A DNA stretch of 64,000 bases from Streptomyces sp. TRM70350. Lineage in GTDB: Bacteria > Actinomycetota > Actinomycetes > Streptomycetales > Streptomycetaceae. Below are positions 44,988 to 55,242 of this stretch, piece by piece (the stretch's first letter is position 1; each line of letters opens with the position of its first letter). The position numbers and the translations under genes are program-made. Under the pieces are notes generated by a model. The model ran no database searches, had not been told where the DNA came from, and saw only the letters and a list, made by a program, of their open reading frames with translations. The stretch is taken from positions 41,007 to 105,006 of the forward strand of contig NZ_JAHUXH010000027.1 in assembly GCF_019219825.1 (NCBI RefSeq), read 5' to 3'.

Positions 44988-46045
44988 GAACTAGCTACCT
45001 CTCGCAATCGCTCGGCCGCGCGCTCCGGCGGCACGTCGTTGATGAACACGCTCATGCCGGATTCGGAACCCGCGAGGTACTTCAGCTTGCCGGACGTACG
45101 GCGAATGGTGAAAAGCTCCAGGTGGAGCGCGAAGTCGTCACGGCTGACGCCCTCGAACTCCTCCAGCTGGCCGAACGGCGCCTGGTGCCAGGCGGCGATG
45201 TACGGCGTCGGAGGCTCACCCTCGCCGAAGATACGGTCGAAGCGCCTCAAGAGTTCCAGATAGACCTGGGGGAATTCCGAGCGGGCCCCCTCGTCGAGCG
45301 CGAGCAGGTCGGGCACCCGGCGACGCGGGTACAGGTGGACCTCGTACGGCCAGTGCGCGGCGTACGGCACGAAGGCCACCCAGTGTTCACCCTCGAGGAC
45401 GACCCGCTCGCCGGCGAGCTCGCGCTCCAGGACGGCGTCGAAGAGGTTCCCCCCGCCCGTGGCGTCCTTGTGGGCCGCGAGGGACCGCAGCATCAGGGCG
45501 GTGCGAGGGGTGGTGAAGGGGTAGGCGTAGATCTGCCCGTGCGGGTGACCCAAGGTCACACCGATCTCCGCACCCCGGTTCTCGAAACAGAAGACCTGCT
45601 CGACGGAGGGCACATGGGACAGCTCCGACGTACGGTCGGTCCACGCGTCCAGGACCAGCCGCGCCTGTTCCTCGCTCAGGTCCGCGAAGGACGCGGTGTG
45701 GTCGGAGGTGAAGCAGACGACCTCGCAGCGCCCGGAGTCACCGGCCAGCGAGGGAAAACGGTTCTCGAAGACCACCACGTCGTACGACGAGTCCGGGATC
45801 TCACTCAGCCGCTCACCCTGCGACGGGCACAGGGGACACTCGTCGGCCGGCGGGTGGTAGGTCCGGCCCTGGCGGTGCGAGGCGATCGCGACCGCGTCGC
45901 CCAGCAGCACATCGTGGCGGATCTCGGAGGTCGTCACGGTCCGCTCCAGCGGACGGCGGTCGACCGCGTCGCGCACGGCGTCGTCCCGCAGGTCGTAGTA
46001 GATCAGCTCACGACCGTCCGCCAGACGGGTCGAGGTCTTCTTCAC
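44984..46045 (-). CDS. galT: Galactose-1-phosphate uridylyltransferase
   Basis: 353 residues from the GTG at 46045, chosen because GAGGAG lies 7 bases upstream. The active-site H-P-H sits in L-G-H-P-H-G-Q-I-Y-A-Y-P-F near 180. Zinc-binding C-P-L-C occurs near 65 (H-P-P-A-D-E-C-P-L-C). It exchanges UMP between UDP-glucose and galactose-1-phosphate. First gene of the gal operon. Confidence 0.97.
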   Translation of the reverse strand: MKKTSTRLADGRELIYYDLRDDAVRDAVDRRPLERTVTTSEIRHDVLLGDAVAIASHRQGRTYHPPADECPLCPSQGERLSEIPDSSYDVVVFENRFPSLAGDSGRCEVVCFTSDHTASFADLSEEQARLVLDAWTDRTSELSHVPSVEQVFCFENRGAEIGVTLGHPHGQIYAYPFTTPRTALMLRSLAAHKDATGGGNLFDAVLERELAGERVVLEGEHWVAFVPYAAHWPYEVHLYPRRRVPDLLALDEGARSEFPQVYLELLRRFDRIFGEGEPPTPYIAAWHQAPFGQLEEFEGVSRDDFALHLELFTIRRTSGKLKYLAGSESGMSVFINDVPPERAAERLREVASS

Positions 46046-46079
46046 CGCGGACTCCTCATTCGAGCCACCCAAGTCATTC

Positions 46080-46123
46080 AACAGAACTCAACACACCAAA
46101 ACACAACTCACCACCACAGTCAA
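46080..46123 (-). promoter_or_regulatory. Candidate galactose-operon promoter with paired operator repeats
   Basis: Read toward galT: TTGACT (46118-46123), a 17-bp spacer and TTTGGT (46095-46100). Two direct copies GAGTTGTGTT (46100-46109) and GAGTTCTGTT (46080-46089) sit exactly 20 bp apart around the -10 element. This fits the galactose-inducible galP1 promoter known from S. lividans and a DeoR-type repressor site; the regulator is not encoded in this window. Confidence 0.6.
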
Positions 46124-46173
46124 CATCTCATAGGTTCCGCACCGGATCAGTCCACGCAACGAAGCGAGTGCGT

Positions 46174-47853
46174 ATGGAAACCCCCACTTTGCTCTCCGCC
46201 GAGCTGCGGCTCCCCACCAACTGGCTCGACTACGCGATCCTCGGCATCTACTTCGTCGTCGTCCTCGGTGTCGGGTTCGCCGCCCGCGCCTCGGTGAAGA
46301 CCAGCCTCGACTTCTTCCTCTCCGGGCGCTCCCTGCCCGCCTGGATCACCGGCCTGGCGTTCATCGCGGCCAACCTCGGCGCCACCGAGATCCTCGGCAT
46401 GGCCGCCAACAGCGCCCAGTACGGCGTCTACACCACCCACTGGTACTGGGTCGGCGCCATCCCGGCCATGGTCTTCCTCGGCCTGGTGATGATGCCCTTC
46501 TACTACGGCAGCAAGGTCCGCTCGGTCCCCGAGTTCCTGCTCCTGCGCTTCGACAGGCCGGCGCACCTGCTCAGCTCGATCCTGTTCGCCTTCGCCGCCG
46601 TCCTCATCGCGGGCGTCAACCTCTACGCCCTCGCCATCGTCGTCGAGGCACTGCTGGGCTGGCCGGAGTGGGTGGCGATCGTCGTGGCGGGCTTCTTCGT
46701 CCTCGCCTACATCACCCTCGGCGGCCTCTCCTCGGCGATCTACAACGAAGTACTCCAGTTCTTCGTCATCCTCGCCGCACTCATCCCGCTCACGTTCCTG
46801 GCCCTGAAGAAGGTCGGCGGCTGGGACGGCCTGTCCGACACCCTCACCGCGACCCGGGGCGATGACTTCATGACGGCCTGGGGCGGCACGGGCATCGGCG
46901 ACGCCAACCCCCTCGGCGCGAACTGGCTCACGATCGTCCTCGGCCTGGGCTTCGTGCTCTCCTTCGGCTACTGGACCACGAACTTCGCCGAGGTCCAGCG
47001 CGCCCTGTCGGCCAGGAACCTCTCCGCCGCCCAGCGCACCCCGCTGATCGCCGCGTTCCCGAAGATCTTCATCGTCTTCCTGGTGATGATCCCCGGCCTG
47101 GTCGCCGCCGCGCTGATCCCCCGGTTCGGCACCCCCGAGTCGGGCTACCAGTACAACGACGCCATCCCCTACCTGATGCAGGACCTGCTGCCCAACGGCG
47201 TCCTCGGCCTCGCGGTGACCGGCCTGCTGGCGGCCTTCATGGCGGGCATGGCGGCCAACGTGTCGGCCTTCAACACGGTGTTCACCAACGACATCTGGGC
47301 GAGGTACGCGGTCCGGGGCCGGGACGACTCCTACTACGTCCGCTTCGGCCGCATCATCACGGCGGTCGGCGTCCTGGCCTCCATCGGCACGGCGTTCCTG
47401 GCGTCGGCCTTCTCGAACATCATGGCGTACCTGCAGACGCTGTTCTCCTTCTTCAACGTCCCGATGTTCGTCGTCTTCATCATCGGCATGTTCTGGAAGC
47501 GCGCGTCGATGAAGTCGGGCTTCTGGGGCCTCCTCGCCGGCACCACGGCCGCAATGGTCAACTACTTCGTCGTCTACCGGCAGGGCGTCATCGACATACC
47601 CTCCGACCAGGGCGCCAACTTCGTCTCCGCGATCGCGGGCTTCGTCGCCGGCGCGGTCGTCATGGTGGCCGTCTCCCTCTTCACCGCCCCCAAGCCCATG
47701 GAGGACCTCCAGGGCCTCGTCTACGGCACCCGCTCCCCCGGCATGGCGGAGCCGCCCGCGAAGGGCGACGAGGCGTGGTACCGCAAGCCGGCGCTGCTCG
47801 GCTGGGGCGCGGTGATCCTGGCTGCCGCCTGCTACATCCCGTTCTCGTTCTGA
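46174..47853 (+). CDS. Sodium:solute symporter, sugar type (probable galactose uptake)
   Basis: 559 residues from the ATG at 46174 (a GTG two codons upstream is possible). About 14 membrane helices. Family features: D-Y-A-I-L-G-I-Y-F-V-V-V near the start, F-L-S-G-R-S-L-P-A-W near 50, A-N-L-G-A-T-E-I-L-G and the N-F-A-E-V-Q-R-A-L-S-A segment. It is closer to SglT-type sugar symporters than the ActP-type at 17658. Divergent position beside galTEK suggests galactose as substrate; it may respond to the same repressor. Confidence 0.9.
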   Translation: METPTLLSAELRLPTNWLDYAILGIYFVVVLGVGFAARASVKTSLDFFLSGRSLPAWITGLAFIAANLGATEILGMAANSAQYGVYTTHWYWVGAIPAMVFLGLVMMPFYYGSKVRSVPEFLLLRFDRPAHLLSSILFAFAAVLIAGVNLYALAIVVEALLGWPEWVAIVVAGFFVLAYITLGGLSSAIYNEVLQFFVILAALIPLTFLALKKVGGWDGLSDTLTATRGDDFMTAWGGTGIGDANPLGANWLTIVLGLGFVLSFGYWTTNFAEVQRALSARNLSAAQRTPLIAAFPKIFIVFLVMIPGLVAAALIPRFGTPESGYQYNDAIPYLMQDLLPNGVLGLAVTGLLAAFMAGMAANVSAFNTVFTNDIWARYAVRGRDDSYYVRFGRIITAVGVLASIGTAFLASAFSNIMAYLQTLFSFFNVPMFVVFIIGMFWKRASMKSGFWGLLAGTTAAMVNYFVVYRQGVIDIPSDQGANFVSAIAGFVAGAVVMVAVSLFTAPKPMEDLQGLVYGTRSPGMAEPPAKGDEAWYRKPALLGWGAVILAAACYIPFSF

Positions 47854-47874
47854 CCGCGGGAGGATGGAGAGACC

Positions 47875-48198
47875 ATGTCAGAGCAGCACCACGAGTACTC
47901 CGAGCGTGACGTCCTGCGGGAGGTCACCGAACTGGAGAGCAAGTCCGCGACGGCCGCCCGGCTCTTCGACATCCGGCGCATCATCGGCGGCCTCTTCGTC
48001 GTCTACGGCGTCATCGTCACGATCGCGGGCCTCACGGACGACGACGCGGCGATCGACAAGGCCGAGGGCGTCAACATCAACCTCTGGACAGGCCTGGGCA
48101 TGCTCCTGCTGGGCCTGTTCTTCCTGACCTGGCTAAAACTCCGCCCCACGGCTCCGCCACCCCCACCGATCACCCCGGACGACACCCGCCAGGAGTAA
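47875..48198 (+). CDS. Small two-helix membrane protein behind the symporter
   Basis: 107 residues, GGAGGATGGAGA ribosome site. A charged N-terminal 30 residues, helix 1 at about 36-53, a short acidic loop, helix 2 at about 64-84 and a proline-rich tail. It starts 21 bp after the symporter, so is co-transcribed. Similar small proteins accompany sugar symporters in Streptomyces; function unknown. Confidence 0.8.
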   Translation: MSEQHHEYSERDVLREVTELESKSATAARLFDIRRIIGGLFVVYGVIVTIAGLTDDDAAIDKAEGVNINLWTGLGMLLLGLFFLTWLKLRPTAPPPPPITPDDTRQE

Positions 48199-48329
48199 AC
48201 GCCGCACGGTTTCCCGCCCCACCCGTCCGATCCACACCCTGCATCGCGGCTGGGGCGGGCCACTGCGGCAGCCCGCACCCGCAGCTAAGCGGTAGCGCGG
48301 CAGCGCGCACCCGCGGCGAGGGGTACGCG

Positions 48330-48356
48330 CGGCCGCAGCTGCGCAGGCTGCGGCCG
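48330..48356. terminator. Hairpin in the gap after the symporter unit
   Basis: A perfect 10-bp stem (48330-48339 with 48347-48356) with a 7-base loop, 131 bp after the stop of the small membrane protein gene. It lies in a stretch rich in GC palindromes (48240-48440) that precedes the 44-bp array. Confidence 0.55.
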
Positions 48357-48573
48357 AGACAGCGGCATGGCGCGGCCGTACGCACGCATGCTGCGGCAGC
48401 CACCGCGACAGCCGCACTCGCGTACGCACGGAAGGGGGCGTGTCGGGGGGTGTCCGCCCGCAGCGGTTGGCGCGTCAACACGGGCGAGTTGGTGAGTGAC
48501 CGATTCCGCGCCGTTCCGAGGACGGACACCCCCCGGCGCGGCCCCGACCCACCCACGCACCGCAGGCGCTACC

Positions 48574-48793
48574 GCAACCACGCACCCACCCGCGCAGGCC
48601 GCCGCAGGCACTCAGCCGCAACCACGCACCCACCCGCGCAGGCCGCCGCAGGCACTCAGCCGCAACCACGCACCCACCCGCGCAGGCCGCCGCAGGCACT
48701 CAGCCGCAACCACACACCCACCCGCGCAGGCCGCCGCAGGCACTCAGCCGCAACCACGCACCCACCCGCGCAGGCCGCCGCAGGCATTCAGCC
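48574..48793. repeat. 44-bp tandem array, five copies
   Basis: Units start at 48574, 48618, 48662, 48706 and 48750 with GCAACCACGCACCCACCC and continue GCGCAGGCCGCCGCAGGCACTCAGCC. The copies are nearly identical. The last unit contains the TGA stop codon (48788-48790) of the minus-strand response-regulator gene. The rest of the gap from 48199 to 48573 holds only GC-rich palindromic sequence and no gene. Confidence 0.95.
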
Positions 48794-49474
48794 GTCACCA
48801 CGCCCCGGCAACGCCCCCGCCCGATCCAGCAACCCAGTACGCGCAGCCAACGCCGCCGCCTCCAACCGCGACCCCACCCCCAACTTCATCAGCACACGCT
48901 GCACATGCGTCCGAGCAGTGGACGGCGCAATCCCCATCCCCGCCGCGATCAGCCGCGTGTCCTCCCCGTCCGCCACCCGCACCAACACCTCAACCTCCCG
49001 AGGCGTCAGCATCTCCAACAACCGCTGCCCCTCGTCGTCCGGCTGCGCCGCAGGATTCAGCAGCTCCCCGAACGCCCCCTGCAACAACTGCGGCGCCACC
49101 GCCGCCTCCCCCGCCCGCGCCTTCATGATCGCCCGCTCGACGCCCTCGATCCGCTCGTCGTGCCGCACATACCCGGACGCCCCCGCCGCGAACGCCGCCG
49201 CGATCCCCCGAGGACTGGGCACCGGCCCCAGCACCAGCACCGCCACCTGCCCCCGCTCCCGCTTGATCCGCACCACCGGATCGAACGCCCCCGCCTCGGC
49301 CGGCGTGGCCGTCCCCCACAGACACACCTCCGGCGCCCGCGCGATCACCAGCTCCGCCGCCCCCACGGCCGGCGCCGCCGCGGCCAGCACCCGGTGCCCC
49401 CGCAGCTTCAGCGCCGAGGCCAACGCCTCGGCGAGCAACCGGTGGTCGTCGACCACCATGAGCCGCACTCCCAT
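48788..49474 (-). CDS. Atypical LuxR-type response regulator lacking the phospho-Asp
   Basis: 228 residues from the ATG at 49474. The receiver starts with L-M-V-V-D-D-H, but the strand that should carry the phospho-acceptor reads P-E-V-C-L-W-G-T-A-T-P, with no aspartate, and the late lysine is replaced (G-Y-V-R-H-D). The LuxR output domain (L-T-P-R-E-V-E-V-L-V-R-V-A-D-G, A-P-S-T-A-R-T-H-V-Q-R-V-L-x-K-L) is intact. It should act independently of phosphorylation, perhaps through ligand binding or abundance. No kinase gene is adjacent. Confidence 0.88.
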   Translation of the reverse strand: MGVRLMVVDDHRLLAEALASALKLRGHRVLAAAAPAVGAAELVIARAPEVCLWGTATPAEAGAFDPVVRIKRERGQVAVLVLGPVPSPRGIAAAFAAGASGYVRHDERIEGVERAIMKARAGEAAVAPQLLQGAFGELLNPAAQPDDEGQRLLEMLTPREVEVLVRVADGEDTRLIAAGMGIAPSTARTHVQRVLMKLGVGSRLEAAALAARTGLLDRAGALPGRGDG

Positions 49475-49657
49475 CGAGCAACCCCCCCCAGTCCCCCCAC
49501 CAGTCCCCCAGTGGACGCCCACTATGGATGTCCAAAGGCCCTACGGACAGACCCAGCACAAACACCGACGTCCGCCATGCCCCCGGAAGCTACACGGCTG
49601 TTCGACGTCGCGCTGCCCCTACTCGTGAGAAGTGCCCCAGATCGCCGAAATTCCCCC

Positions 49658-51439
49658 TCAACCACTCACCCCGAACGCGATGGCGAGGTACTCGTCCCCA
49701 CCCGAACCCGACCCGCTGGCATACACCTCGGACATGTACAACCGCCCCTGCGAGTAGAGGACTTCGCCGTACCCCGGCTCCTTCCCCGACTCCACGTCCC
49801 GCACCGCATCGGTCCCGGGGTTCTCCATCAGCTTGACCTGCTCGAAGCTGCCGCCGTCGATGCTGACGATCTGCCCACCCTTGTCGTACGGCCCGCTCTT
49901 GTACGCGATCACGTTCCCGCCGTCCATCCGCAACGGCGTGATCGTGTACCCGTCCCCCGCGTCCGCCCGCTGCCCGGTCAGCTTCCCGCTCGCCAGATCG
50001 AACACCACGACCGAGTTCGTCCGGCCGAACTCACCGGAACCGTCCCGCTCCTCCGTCGGCACATACAGCCGGTCGTTGCCGACCGCCAGCCCCGTGCAGT
50101 CCTCGACCCGGGAGATACCGTCGCACTCGGCGGCGTAGGAGTCACCCGGCGCCGAGATCCGCGCCCGCAGCTTCCCCGTCTTGTTGTCGACGGAGAAGAA
50201 GTCCGAGATGCCGCTGCCGTCCCCGGCCGAGTCACCCACGTCGGCCGCCACGACCAGCGGATCGGTCGACACGACACTGGCGTACTCGATGCCCTTGGCC
50301 ATCTTGTACTCCGAGATCACCTTCCCGGACTTCGGGTCGATGGTCTGGATGTGCAGCTCACGCGCCTCGTACTGCCCGCACTTGCGCACCGCGACCAGCT
50401 TCGCGCCGCCGCCGTACCCGGCGTCGTAGCAGGTGTCCGCGGGCTTCGGCGTCCACAGTGCCTTGCCGCTGTCGATGTCGAACGCGGCACCGCCGCTCGT
50501 ACTGCCCACGGCGACCGTGCTCGCGCTCACGGTGACGTTGTCGAAGCTGATCGGCTGGTCACCGGACGTGGCGGTCTCGGTCCACAGCTTTTTGCCCGCG
50601 TTCAGGTCGATCGCCGCGACCTGGCTGCACCCCTCGGAGGAGTTCTTGGCGGGCATCCTGGGCTGGAAGACGACGGCCGTCCTGCCGTCCGCGGTCGTGT
50701 GCCGGGTCGCCTCGCACACCGGCCCGGGCAGCGGAATCGTCCACAGCTCGGTGCCCTTGTCCCGGTCGTAGCCGACGATCTCGGCGACACCGGTCTTGGC
50801 GTACACCTTGTCGGTGAGCCAGGAGCCGGTGACGACCACGGAGTCGTCCTTGTCGACCTCGGGCTGCGGAACCTGGAACAGCACCTTGGAGTTCGGGTCG
50901 GCCGGCACCTTCTCGGTGCCCTTGGAGGAGCTCTCGGCGCCCCCCTTGCCGTCGCCCGTGCCGCCGCTCGAACTGGCGGTGTCGTCCGTGCCGCCCTCAC
51001 CGGACGACTTCGAGTACCAGACACCCCCACCGATGATCAGCGCGATCGCCACGACGGCGGCCACGATGATGGCCACCTGCGCGTTGAACTTCCGCCCGCC
51101 ACCGGCCGCCTGCCCCGGCTGACCCGCCTGCGGGTGCAGCGGCACGGTCGGCTGCGGATAGCCGTACCCGGGTGGCCCGTAGGGATTCGGCTGCGGAGGC
51201 TGCGGATACCCGTACCCAGGCTGCGGCGGCCCCTGAGGCGGCCCCGGATATCCGTAACCGCCCCCCGGCGGCTGAGGAGCACCGAACGCGGGCGGCGCCC
51301 CCGGCGGCTGAGGAGCACCGAACGCGGGCGGCGCCCCCGGCGGCTGATCCTGGGGCTGGGGCTGCGGCTGGGGCTGCGGCGAGCCGAACCCACCCCCCTG
51401 CGGGGGCTGGTTGGGCGGCGGAGGCGGCGGCTGGGTCAT
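49658..51439 (-). CDS. Membrane-anchored PQQ-like beta-propeller protein (paralog 1)
   Basis: 593 residues from the ATG at 51439. A Gln/Pro/Gly-rich N-terminal 105 residues (G-Y-G-Y-P-Q-P-type and P-G-A-P-P-A-F-G-A-P-Q repeats) are followed by one membrane helix (about 116-137) and an extracytoplasmic domain with W-D/L-D-x-x-x-G-K-x-L-W-T units typical of PQQ-like propeller blades (L-N-A-G-K-K-L-W-T, I-D-S-G-K-A-L-W-T). No PQQ-dependent catalytic residues were recognised. It lies 68 bp behind a clear paralog, suggesting gene duplication. Role probably sensing or scaffolding at the membrane. Confidence 0.82.
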   Translation of the reverse strand: MTQPPPPPPNQPPQGGGFGSPQPQPQPQPQDQPPGAPPAFGAPQPPGAPPAFGAPQPPGGGYGYPGPPQGPPQPGYGYPQPPQPNPYGPPGYGYPQPTVPLHPQAGQPGQAAGGGRKFNAQVAIIVAAVVAIALIIGGGVWYSKSSGEGGTDDTASSSGGTGDGKGGAESSSKGTEKVPADPNSKVLFQVPQPEVDKDDSVVVTGSWLTDKVYAKTGVAEIVGYDRDKGTELWTIPLPGPVCEATRHTTADGRTAVVFQPRMPAKNSSEGCSQVAAIDLNAGKKLWTETATSGDQPISFDNVTVSASTVAVGSTSGGAAFDIDSGKALWTPKPADTCYDAGYGGGAKLVAVRKCGQYEARELHIQTIDPKSGKVISEYKMAKGIEYASVVSTDPLVVAADVGDSAGDGSGISDFFSVDNKTGKLRARISAPGDSYAAECDGISRVEDCTGLAVGNDRLYVPTEERDGSGEFGRTNSVVVFDLASGKLTGQRADAGDGYTITPLRMDGGNVIAYKSGPYDKGGQIVSIDGGSFEQVKLMENPGTDAVRDVESGKEPGYGEVLYSQGRLYMSEVYASGSGSGGDEYLAIAFGVSG

Positions 51440-51507
51440 GACGTGGGTACCTCGGGGAGACGGGGACGGCGGAACAGCACAACAGCGGAACAAGTCGGAA
51501 CGGCGCG

Positions 51508-53187
51508 TCACTTGCCGTAGGCGAGCATCAGCTTCTCCTTGGCCTCGTCCTCGCCGGACAGCCGGGTGGTGGAGATGTAGAAGCGGCCGTCCACCCAGGC
51601 GATGTCCCGCGAGAAGAAGCTGTCCTCGACCTGCGCCGCGCCCGTGGGGTTCTGCAGCAGCTTCGTCGGCCGGTGGCTGCCGCCGGTCGTCGGAACGGAC
51701 ACGATCTGGCCACCCGCGTCGTACGACGGCTCGACGTACGCGATGAGCTTGCCGCCCTCGACCCGCAGCGGCAGCATCGACTCGTCCGCGGGGGACTTCA
51801 CCCGCCACTTCTCCTTGCCGTCGGCGAGGTTGATCGCCACGACCTCGTTGGCGCCGCCGGTGGCCTCGGTGGGCAGGTAGAGGGTGTTCGCGTCGGCGGC
51901 GACGCCCTGGCAGCCGGTCAGGTCGCGCTGGAGGACGGACCAGCCGCACTCGGGTGCGAAGTCCTCGTCGACCTTGACCTGGGAGCGGAAGCCGCCCTTG
52001 GCGTCCAGGGTGGAGATGTTCCAGGCGTCCTTGTCCTCGTTGGTGCTGTAGACCACCAGCGGGTCGACGGAGTACGCCCGCATGACCCGCCAGCCCTTGT
52101 CGAAGGCCCGGGTCCACTTGACCTTGCCGGTCCTCGGGTCCAGTTCCTGTATCTCGTCGTGCTCGTTGTCCGTGGCCGCGCCGCAGGACGCGACGGAGAC
52201 CAGCCGGCTGCCGCCCGCGAACGCGCTCGGGAAGCAGGCGTCGCCGTACTTCTTCTTGTCGAACAGCTTCTTGCCGGTGGTGACGTCGTACGCCGTGCCG
52301 GACTGCGAGCGGCCCACCATCAGCGTGTCGCCGGCCAGGGTCAGTTCGATGGAGAGCGTGCTGTCGAACAGCGCGCCGTCCTCGACCTCGCCGCTCCAGC
52401 CCTTCTCACCGGTGTTGAGGTCGATCAGCTGGAGCTTGTTGCACTCGGCGCGGTCGCTGGAGCCGTTCATGTACGCCACGACGATCTTGTCGTCGGCCGT
52501 CTTCTGCGGGGTGACCGCGCAGATCTCCTGCGGGAAGCCGATCGGGTCCCACGTGGGCCTGCCGTCGCCGACGTTGTAGGCGACGAGCTCCTTGTACGCC
52601 GCCTTCACCGCCGTCTTGTCGGTGATCCACATGCCGGGGGCCTTGGCGCCGGAACCGGGCGCGTCGGGCGCCTCCTTGTACCAGAGCACCCGCCCTTCGC
52701 CCGCCTTGCGGCCCTCGTTGAGGTTGTCCGGGTCGGCGCGGCCGTCGCCGCTGCCGTCACCGGGGTTGACCGGGGCGTCGGAGGCGGAGGGCTTGGCGTC
52801 GTCGCTCTGCTCGGCGACCGGCTTCTTGTCGTCGCCGCCGCTGGTCACGGCGTAGACGGTGCCGCCGATGAGCAGCAGCGCGGCCACCGCGGCACCGACG
52901 GCCAGCGCGGGCTTGCCCCGGAAGGGGTTGCGCGAGCCGGAGCCGGGGGGCGTGCCCGGCGCGCCGGGGTACGGGGGCTGCGGGAAGCCGTAACCGGGCT
53001 GCTGACCGTACGGCCCCGGAGGATGCGGCTGACCGTACGGACCGGGCTGCTGCGGATAGCCGTAACCGGGCTGCGGCGGCCCCTGCGGGGGCTGGGGCGG
53101 CTGGGCCGGTGGTGGGGGTGTGCCCTGACTCGGGTCCTGTGGCGCGCCGAAGCCGCCACCCGGCGGCTGGTTGGGCGGCTGGGTCAT
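51508..53187 (-). CDS. Membrane-anchored PQQ-like beta-propeller protein (paralog 2)
   Basis: 559 residues from the ATG at 53187, which has AAGGGGGAACC upstream. Same plan as the neighbour: Q/P/G/Y-rich start, membrane helix at about 90-112, then propeller blades (L-N-T-G-E-K-G-W, D-P-R-T-G-K-V-K-W-T-R, A-D-G-K-E-K-W-R-V). Several cysteines in the blades could form disulfides. Two 11-bp direct repeats lie about 70 bp upstream, so it may head the unit of both paralogs. Confidence 0.82.
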   Translation of the reverse strand: MTQPPNQPPGGGFGAPQDPSQGTPPPPAQPPQPPQGPPQPGYGYPQQPGPYGQPHPPGPYGQQPGYGFPQPPYPGAPGTPPGSGSRNPFRGKPALAVGAAVAALLLIGGTVYAVTSGGDDKKPVAEQSDDAKPSASDAPVNPGDGSGDGRADPDNLNEGRKAGEGRVLWYKEAPDAPGSGAKAPGMWITDKTAVKAAYKELVAYNVGDGRPTWDPIGFPQEICAVTPQKTADDKIVVAYMNGSSDRAECNKLQLIDLNTGEKGWSGEVEDGALFDSTLSIELTLAGDTLMVGRSQSGTAYDVTTGKKLFDKKKYGDACFPSAFAGGSRLVSVASCGAATDNEHDEIQELDPRTGKVKWTRAFDKGWRVMRAYSVDPLVVYSTNEDKDAWNISTLDAKGGFRSQVKVDEDFAPECGWSVLQRDLTGCQGVAADANTLYLPTEATGGANEVVAINLADGKEKWRVKSPADESMLPLRVEGGKLIAYVEPSYDAGGQIVSVPTTGGSHRPTKLLQNPTGAAQVEDSFFSRDIAWVDGRFYISTTRLSGEDEAKEKLMLAYGK

Positions 53188-53255
53188 CAGCGGTTCCCCC
53201 TTGTGACTGATGTGGCGCCGCGCCCCGTGGCGCTGCGTTTCCGCCACACCCATGA

Positions 53256-53277
53256 TTCTCAGACGGTTCTCAGACCG
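53256..53277 (-). promoter_or_regulatory. 11-bp direct repeat upstream of the PQQ-propeller genes
   Basis: TTCTCAGACGG and TTCTCAGACCG (53256-53277; CGGTCTGAGAA twice when read toward the gene) are adjacent copies spaced exactly one helical turn. Such 11-bp tandem sites are the usual target shape of OmpR/PhoB-family response regulators. The regulator is unknown. Confidence 0.6.
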
Positions 53278-53308
53278 CCCATTTCTATCACCCGGGACCG
53301 ACAACGAA

Positions 53309-53351
53309 ACGGGCCGGATGCGCCCCTGTTCCCAAGGGAGCACCGGCCCGT
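53309..53351 (-). terminator. Hairpin terminator of the ABC-F gene
   Basis: Nine-base arms at 53309-53317 and 53343-53351 enclose a 25-base loop with a CCC/GGG inner pairing. It lies 20 bp past the stop codon at 53371. Confidence 0.7.
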
Positions 53352-53370
53352 GATGCCGTTGTTACGCGAC

Positions 53371-55170
<1,800 letters not shown>

Positions 55171-55242
55171 TTCTCTCCTGCTCCCGGGGATCGGTCAGCC
55201 TCCCAGCGTAGTGCGCGCCGGGAGGTGACCGATCCGCGCAGG

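Noticed and set aside
48574..48793. CRISPR array
   Set aside because: The 44-bp units are contiguous tandem copies with no unique spacers and no cas genes nearby. The same holds for the 46-bp and 111-bp arrays.
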